From assembly GCA_016647705.1 (NCBI GenBank), contig CM028338.1, positions 20,419,577-20,483,576 on the forward strand: DNA of 64,000 bases, given 5' to 3'. Of the stretch, positions 50,001 to 59,000 are shown one piece after another. The notes under the pieces were generated by a model that was not told where the DNA came from, did not search any database, and saw nothing but the letters and a program-made list of their open reading frames with translations. The DNA is from Eucommia ulmoides. Lineage: Eukaryota; Streptophyta; Magnoliopsida; Garryales; Eucommiaceae. The position numbers were made by a program, and so were the translations under genes. The stretch's first letter is position 1. Every line of letters begins with the position of its first letter.

Positions 50001-53000
50001 CACATACTTAGTCAATGTGGGATCCTAACATTCCCCCATGCTTCCACAGCCGACGTTCACGTCGGCCTCTTTGCCCCTCAGCGCACTGGTCAGTCTGCCG
50101 AGGTCAGTTTGCCACGTAGGCGATAACGTGGTTCTGGGACCATGCTTTGATACCAATTGATACGAACCAACCCCATACTTGGTACAAACCAATGGTTACA
50201 AACTCACTAAGTAGAACTCACCCTTGAAAATCGGCTTACAAGGGAAGGGTGTCTAGGAGCTTATAACCCATCAACCAATCCCATACTTTGCCGATGTGGG
50301 ATCCTAACATTCCTTCACGTTTCCACAACCAATGTCCACGTCAGCCTCTTTGCCCCTCCGGCCTCTTTACCCCTGTGCACTAGGCAGCCTGCCACGTAGG
50401 CAACGACGTAGTTCCAGGACCATGCTCTGATACCAATTGATACGAACCAAGCCCATACTTGATATGAACCAACGGTTACAAACCCACTAGGTAAAACTCA
50501 CTCTTGAAAACCGGCTTACAAGGGAAGGGTGCCTAGGAACTTATAACTCACCAACCAATCCCATACTTAGTCGATGTGGGTTCTTAACAGAGACATGGAA
50601 AAAATGTTCCAAAATATAACCGAAGTCCAAATAATTTGTGGCAACCCAAAAAGGGAAGATATATGAGTGAAAAGCTACAACTGAAAAGTGATACTCATTA
50701 AATAGCTTAATAGGGAAGATGATAAAATAAAACAACTTCAAATGTAATGATTAAGCTTTTGCCTCAGAATATATAATGATCAAGCTTTCGGCACCTTATG
50801 AAAAGTGCTTCTTCCACCAATATCTCAGACCATGTAAATGTATATGTGATCTCCTATTGAGAGAGAGAGAGAGAGAATGTATTTTCAGATCATCAACAGC
50901 TAAATCATTTAGGATCGTGGCTGCTTGATGACTTTTATGATTGTATTACAAGTTTTTTTTCCCTAATGTAAGGGAATAGAAACACCATATGATTGGGGCA
51001 TCTGAAATCAAGAAAATAAAGATGTGATTCCCTTTTCGTAAGTCCAACTAGTAGTATTGCTTAATGATTGCCAGATCAAACTTAAACATCAAAACAATTA
51101 TTTTTTTTTTAATCATATTTGGAAATTTTCAAGAATAATACGACACCTGCCTGATTCAAACGATTAAGGCATATCAATGGAGACCCATCCTCAGGATGTG
51201 GGGTGAAATCCAACACACTCACACCACAATTGCTCTGAAGTAAAATCCTGAAATATTCGGGTCCTAATCCTGTTTGATTTGGGGAAGACACAATTGAGAG
51301 AAAAGAAAATGTGTCAAAACAGCTATAGAAAAACAACATAATTCTACAATTGAAGGAGCATACATTACCAATTGCTGTTGCAACAAGAGCTTGATTAACA
51401 GCATTGTGAGCAACCACAAGAGCGGACCTGCTTTCATGACTTAGGATTTTTGTCCAACAGTTTCTAGCACGTGTCCATAACTCTCTTACTGGATAATGAT
51501 TATCAATACAAAAGTTTGATGAATCTACTTGCCACTGGCGATATGCTGCACCAACCTTTGCTTTCCCCTCATGCTTTAGGAGGCCCTAAAGTCAACCTGA
51601 TATTAGCTATGACTAATATTATTTGCGCTATTACATACAGATATATATCTTCTCTTTTTCTTTTTCTTTTTCTTTTTCTTTTTCTTTTTCTTTTTGTTTT
51701 TTTCATTTTTGTAAGAATTTTGATGAGAAAATTCCGGAGAAGTAAACTGACTTGGAAAGAGTACAGATCAATCTCTCTCAAGTCAATATCAGTGATGATG
51801 TCCTCCTCACGAGCGCTCCAAATGATTTCAGCTGTTCTCTTTGATCTAATCAGTGGACTGAAATATTCGAACTAAAGAATTCAGAATGAAACATGAATGC
51901 GGAAACGGTAAAACAGAGAGAAACGGAAAAATTCGAATTTTATTATTGAGAAAGGTCTAATCTTCATTCAATGAATCAAACTCAAGTACAACAGTTTACA
52001 GTTCACATACATAGTTGCAAAGTTATACAATTAATTTGTTACAACTATTAGCTGGAGAATGCGTAACTAACTGAGCTTTCTTAGCTGCCTAGTTATCTCT
52101 CTTGTCACTAATTTTACTGGTGAGGAGCTGTAATGATTGTGTTTGGAAGTAAGGTTATAATCACTAGAATATAGAGTAGGTTTAATGCGTAACTAACTGA
52201 GCTTGCTTAGCTGCCTTGCTAACTCTAGTCACAAACAAGTTGTGGAGCTGTTGTGATTGTGTTTGGAACTAAGATTATGATCACTAGAATGTAGAGTAGG
52301 TTTATTATACGCCCCTTCAAGCTCATAATGTTCATGAATTTGAGCTTCTGCTTTAAAAGATGAAACCAGCAAATAGGAAGAGCCTTTGGAAACACATCTG
52401 TAGGTTGATCTTTGGAAGGAATGTAACAAACATTAGAGTCCATTTCGGTGATGTATTTTAAAAAATAATGTTTTTAAAATAAATTTATAAAAATCAAAAG
52501 TCAAAATTCATAACTTCTGGTTGATTTTATATGCAACTTAGATGGGTCGAAATAAATCAAAATTCATTTGAGAAGAATTTATTTCTCAAAATCCACATGA
52601 GTGAGAAACTCTCCTCTCTCTTTCCCCTTCTTTGTTCCTCCCCCCCCCCCCCCCTTCTCTCTCTCCCTCTCCCTCTCCCTCTCCCTCTCCCTCTCCTTCT
52701 TTCTCTCCCCTTTCCCCTCCCTCAGCCATCTCTCTCTCCCACCCTCTCCCCCTCCTTTCTCTTCTATCTCAGCTCCTCCCTCCCTTTCTCTTGCTTTCTC
52801 TCCCCTTTCTCCCTCCCTCCCTCCCCTTTTTTCTCTCTTGGTGTCACAACTCCTCACAAATCCATCGATTCAACTCATTGTTTTTCTTCTTCTGTGATAT
52901 TCATTGCAAGAGGTTTTGTACAACTTTAGAAGACACATAAAATGTATCCAAGTAAAGAACTTTCAAACTATAGGATTTTAAAATTCTGATTTCAAAATCT

Positions 53001-56000
53001 CATCATAAGCAAATACCATGAATCAACAAATTCTTTACCCAAAAGCACTCTAAGACCACTGGCGATCAGTTTATCCCTTAAAAAAATGATAACCAACCTA
53101 ATTATGTTTAGTCCTAGATGAAAAAGTAAGGTTTCCAGACAAGCCGAGAGCCGACTGATTATCACATGTAGATTTTTGAGAAGGAAGTCCAGCGAACTAA
53201 CTTCTGCTGCTGCTGCCGCTTGAGCCAAAGACCTGCAGTCAGCTTTTGTGGATGAATGAGCCACAGTATGTTGCTTCTTTGAGATCTGTGACGCACCGCT
53301 TGATCCAAGAAAAACGCAATGTCCAGAACTTGACCTCCTATGTGTAGCATGCCTAGCCCGGTAAAAATCCGAGTAGGTTGTGAGTCAAAACACCCATTGT
53401 GATATGTGCCCTTGATGTATCTAAGGACCTTCTTCTTAACATTGAAAATAATGATTCTTGGAGCATGCATAAACTGACACAGAGTTAACAAAATATGAAA
53501 TATCTTTTCTTGCAATAGTGAGGTATTGTGAGGCCCATATTGTACTCTTATAATGAGTTAGATTAGAGTAAGGAGTCTCAAGAGGCAAAATACTAGAGTT
53601 CTGCTTGCTAACAGTAGGAGAACGAGACGATTAAAATTCAATACCCATGCTTTTCTAGGATACTAGTAGCAAACTGATTTTTATGCAAGATCAAGCCTTG
53701 AGGAGATTATTCAGCTTGTTTTCCAATAAAGAATGAAAAGGACTCCAGATCTTTTAGGGAAAACTTGTTGCCCATGGATTTAACCAATTGATTAACAACT
53801 AAAGCAAATTGAAAGCACCTACACACCTAGGTAGGCAAAGTATTTTTGTCAGACATATTTCCAATATGGATACATCATATACGGTTAGAAACATTTCTGA
53901 CGTACTTCCAATATGGATACATCATGGATACGGTTAGAAACATTTCCGATAGGTTCACACTAGGGAAGGTTCAAGGCCAAAATCTACCCATCCTGATACA
54001 TTTTTTTAGCTCTTTCTTTTGCGAGTCTGCATTACATATGCATGTTTATCTAGTCAATTTTCATTCGTGTGGGAGACTGTTATATAAAAAAAATGATTTT
54101 TGGTTATTTTTAGACCCAATTATTTGTGAGAATCAATTTTCGATTGACATGTGAATATACCAACATATTCTCCTTGGTGGGGAGATGAATGTGGTATATT
54201 TATTTGTCAAAAATCATTTAGAGGTGAATAAAAATTCACTTAAAGTATCCACTTGAGATTGTTGATTGGTATATTGTGCGGATTATCCCACATCAGCTAG
54301 TGAAAAATATGAACAAGCATTTATAAGGCTCAGGTTAACTTCTGAAGACAAGACCCGTAAAGCACCAAGTGTTATGGACAGGAAATAAGCAAATGGTTAT
54401 AAAATAAATAAAATCACACATGCGTGCCAAATCCATCTGTCCAACTGATCAACGTCGTGTCAAACTAGGCTAGGCTCCAACGCTCCAGCTCAAGCCTGAG
54501 CCTAGGATTGGCCCTGGGATCTTGGGGTCTTAGGGAATGTTTAACTTGCCCTTGCTATCTTTTTGGAGAAAAAATTATCCAAAATCAAATTCTAAAATCC
54601 AAATAGAGCATAATTCTAATGTGTTCAGATTCTTAACTAAAGAGAGTTACAAAATATGAAGTCTATTCAGATGTGTTACTGATAGGCACTACAAAATTAA
54701 CTTTTGATATTTAATTCAAGACCTATAGCTAAGGTTTCTTCATTGTTTTCCGTTTCTTTTTCTGCTCCCTATATAAGCGCAGGTATTCTTCAGTATATAA
54801 GCATACAATCAAAGGTCATTTGCACTTACTAATTTTGTCTGTGTCAATATTCTTGAGAGAGAGTTTACGCACTAGTTATGTTCGTTGAACATCTGGTTTC
54901 CAGTGCTGGTACCTGGAGTTGTGCTCGTTGTATCCTGAGATACAAACGCTCAATCAAACCGTCAACACCATAATGTGCACGAAATCTGCTTTAAGGAGAT
55001 ATTATAATACGATGGACTCGATCAAACAATTCTGGTATGGTATTACATTTACTTTTGTAAACGTAGTAAGTACTTTTTGATTTATCATTCTCTTCCTCGT
55101 TAATTCAAGATTTTGAATTTTAAATTTCTTACTGCAACTTCAATTTTTGTTCTGCAATTTTATTTTAATCTGTTAATCTAGAATATCTGTTGTAACCAGT
55201 AATCTACTTCTTTTTCAATTTGAAATAATATTTTATTTTTCACAATTAATTATTTATTTAATTAATTTATGAATCACATTTTACCAATATTTATTAATAT
55301 GGGTATTTACCACTTACCTCCCCCATAAATCTCCCCTATTATTTGAAAAATCTCAGTCACCCCCTTTGACCAATTTTTTCTTGTAAAAAGACATAAATTC
55401 CCTTCTCTTAATTTTAAATATATTTTTTTTATTCTTTTATTTAAAAAAAAAAATCACTAGCACCCTTGTTTTTAAAAATATTTTTTTGACCTCTAATTCT
55501 TTAAACAATTACATTTACCCGCCCCCCGCCCACCGCCATTGCCCCTACCCCATCCACAACCTCCGCCCCCAACTGGAATCTTGTTCTCCTTCTTCTTCCT
55601 CTTCCTCTTATTTTTTCTTCTTCTTCTTCTTCTTCGAAAAAGAAGAAAAAGAAAAATGAGAAAGAAGAAGAAGAAGAAGACAGAGGAAGCAAATTCCAAC
55701 GAGGGTCCAGCAGGTTGTGGTGGTTGTTCCGACAGGGTAGGCGGTGGGGGGAGGGGGAGATTTTTTCTTAATTTGTTAAAAAAAAAAAAGGAATGTTAGT
55801 GTAAAAAGATAAAGGGGGTAAATATTAAAAATAAACTTAATGGAATATTTATGTAATTTAATTTCTAATTATTCAATTATTTTAAAATTGTTAAGGGTAA
55901 AATTGTCATTACAATAATGAAAATTATTAATTTTTAACCTATAGAGTAACTAAATGGTGTTTGACCAAAATAATGAGAGGGTGAACGGTATTTTCCAAAT

Positions 56001-59000
56001 GACAGAGGAAGTTAATGATGCGAACCTCACCAAGGGCCGACTGGAACATGCAACGGATCTCTTGGTGCAGCTGATATATTCTCATCAGTTTGTGATTTTG
56101 GACAAAATGAGATGTGAGTAGTATAAAGCCTTACTGTTGAATCCAAGGTTTTGATTAACAATTAAGTATTGATGTTTTTTTATGAAACTAATGATTTTAT
56201 CAAGTGTTTCAGATTTATAAGTTACAAGCATGTGTTTAAGAAAAAGACCTCATGAAGAAAACATAAAGGGTGCAAGATGGACGCAATGAAGATATGAAGA
56301 GTTTTGAAAACTTTGAAGAAAAATAAGTGAAAACAACTCTCTACTTATATACGTTTAATGCAACCCGAATTAGGATTACACACGCCACTTTAAATGAGTT
56401 AATTATATGTGTGTCATGATAAGAAATGATAAGTTCAAGATCCTAAAATGAAATATTGTAAGTGCTCCTTATGTGAAATGAAATTGACCTAATTGGAAAA
56501 CATGTTTTAAAGTATAAAAAGTTGCATTTTTGGGTCACTTCGGTCAACAGAGAAAAGCAATCGGTCAGCGAATCAAACAGTGAGTTTTGGAGCTGAAATG
56601 AGGTACTATTGATCCAGTCGGTCAACCGAATTAAAGAGGTCAGTCAACCGTTTGAAACAGTGGCTGAATTGGCCAAGAAAGTGAGCACACTGATCCAATC
56701 GGTCAATCAAATTAAATGGGGTCGGTCAACCGTTTGAGTTAGAAGGAGAATTGGAGGAAAATTGGATCACTCTGATCCAATCGGTTAACCGATTGGAGGC
56801 AGTCAGTCAACCGACTGGCCTAAAGCCAATGGTTGAAATATGGTGCAGGATCGGTCGGTCAACCGATCGTCAGGGCTCAGTCAACTGACTGAGTCGGTTG
56901 AGGTTTCGTGTGACTTGGTCTCTTAGTTAAAAACTATCTGTTTGAGGATTCCAAGGGAGAGATTTGGGGGATTTGAACCTAATTAAGATATGGTCTATCT
57001 ATTCTATTATTCCTATTGATATGGTCCACATACTTATGGATTCTCTTAGTTTAAATGTATTAATACTTTTTATTTGTATGGTTTTAAATTGAGAATTGTT
57101 TTATAGATTTATATGAGAGAATTGAAAGATGTTTTAATGTCGAATACACTTGAAATGAAAGGTAATGTTATATGGGATCTAAGAGTGTCTTTTAGAGGCA
57201 TATCTTTGAGAAACGAGCCGTTGGAGGACTTGATATTTGTCCATTAATATAGACCTGCGGGAATTGAGATCAATACATCAAGAACAATCAATTCAAACTT
57301 TTCTAAGAGTTATATTTACGCTGAGATTTATGTGAGAAATTTATTCTATGTTCTTGATCTGAAGCGCTTAAGGTTTGGCGTCATCAATTTGTGTTCTATT
57401 GCTATATTATCATTATCTTCGGTGTTTCCCTGGTGAGATCTTTTCTAGCTCTGTTATTTACTTTGAAGTTATTTTTATCTTGATTGCTTGGTATAAGATT
57501 GTTTAGAAAATCATTTTAAACTTAAGCTTGAAAATCTTCTTAAACGGTTCTATTTGATTATCTGATTACGTGCTTAAAATTGTGTTGCTCATATTATTTA
57601 TTAATCAAATTTTATTTGCCTCACATTGTATCTATGATGTAGTAATTATTCGGGACATTAATCGAGTATATTTGTATTGAGGTAGTAGAAACTCCTTGTG
57701 GGAAGAAACTTAGGCCACCCCATTTGGTAATCCATTCCTTCCCAGAATTTTCCATTCCATTCCCAGATTTTTGGGAATTCTGTTTGGGAATAGCGTTAGG
57801 TAATTTTTGTTTCCATTTCCATTCTATTCCCATTTGAGAATTATGCCCATTTTTTTCTTAAGAAATGAGAAACAAAAAAAAAAATTATTTCTCATTATTC
57901 TCATTTCATTCCCAAAACACACAGTCACTGTTCACCCGCCGGCCGGCCACCGCCGGCCACCGTCCGCTACCATCCACCGGCTGCCGCCGCCGCCGGCCAT
58001 CTCCCGCGACCGTCGCCAGTCACCGTCCGGCCGGAAACTTTCCGGCCGCCGACCACTGTCACCCACCCGCCACCGCCGGCGCCATTGCCGTCTGGCCGTC
58101 ATCGGAGCCACCGCCGTCCGGCCAAAATAGGAAAAAAAAAAAAGAGATTTTAGGATAAAATCGTTGCCAAATGCAATTCTCTTCCTAAAACAAAAAAAAA
58201 ATATCGTTACCAAACGAGATTGTACTCCCAAGAAAAAAACAAAATTCTCATCCCACTGCTGAAATAGAAACAGAAACAGTTACCAAACGCCACCTTACAC
58301 TTTTTGTATTTGTGAGTTTAAGCGGATTAGACACGTTTGAGACGGTGTCTAGTCAGGGTAGCTAGGTTTCGATCTCTCTCATGTGAAAAAAGTTAAGGTT
58401 TGATCTTTGTCCTGCAAAAAGATTAGGTTATTCTTTTCCCTTGAAAAGGATTAGGTTTTGATTCTTCCTATAATATAATTGAGTGATTGTAAAGGTTCTT
58501 CCTAAACCTGTGAAAAGAGAAGTGTAAAAGTGTGAGGGAGTGGTAGGTTTGATATTTAACCTGTTAAAAGGATTAGGTTTTGATTCTTCCTGTAATAGAA
58601 TTAGATTAGCCTTGAGCTTGGTAAAAAGGTAAGATTCTTCTTGAGTCTGGGAAAAGGATAATTGTAAAGATTAATTCTGAACCTGTGAAAATAATCGAAA
58701 TTGTAAGGGTTTGGTTCCTACCTGGGAAAGGAATCAGGGGTTTAGTGAATTGCGAATTTCTGTGAAGCTCGGGAGACTAGATATAAGTAAGAGTAGTTTA
58801 CCAAACCAAAATATATAGTTGTGTGTTGCATTACTTATTTTCTTATATTATGTTTGGGTGTGCATTTAGAAGTAAACACATTTTCATTGCGTATCAAGAT
58901 AATAATCCATTTAGGGAAATTGATTATTTGTGTTTAATTGATTAAATTGTTTAAATTTTGTTAATTAACTAATTCACTCATTCTCTTGGTCAGCTCTTTG

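Larger units (their letters stand above)
51950..53830 (-). pseudogene. Copia 3' half with LTR (Copia-6)
   Basis: Minus strand: RT tail ([18 protein letters not shown] at about 53690-53800), [20 protein letters not shown], RNase H ([20 protein letters not shown] at 53200-53264), then the end [20 protein letters not shown] at 52330-52420 and an LTR from about 52320. 52444-52980 is an insertion or replacement with a long CT-rich tract. The LTR holds a 126-bp internal duplication. Confidence 0.75.

Noticed and set aside
49879..50589. Regularly spaced repeats resembling a CRISPR array or satellite
   Set aside because: Units are ~150-bp LTRs with primer-binding sites between them in a plant genome; they are TRIMs.
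51140..51150. GT donor four bases after the end of exon 4 instead of GC
   Set aside because: It adds four bases and puts exon 5 out of frame.
52531..52940. Ser/Pro/Leu-rich and Arg/Glu/Gly-rich ORFs up to 132 codons
   Set aside because: Products of the CTCTCC hexamer tract.
55493..55799. Lys/Glu- and Phe/Leu-rich ORFs
   Set aside because: They come from inverted CTT/GAA trinucleotide runs in a foldback element.
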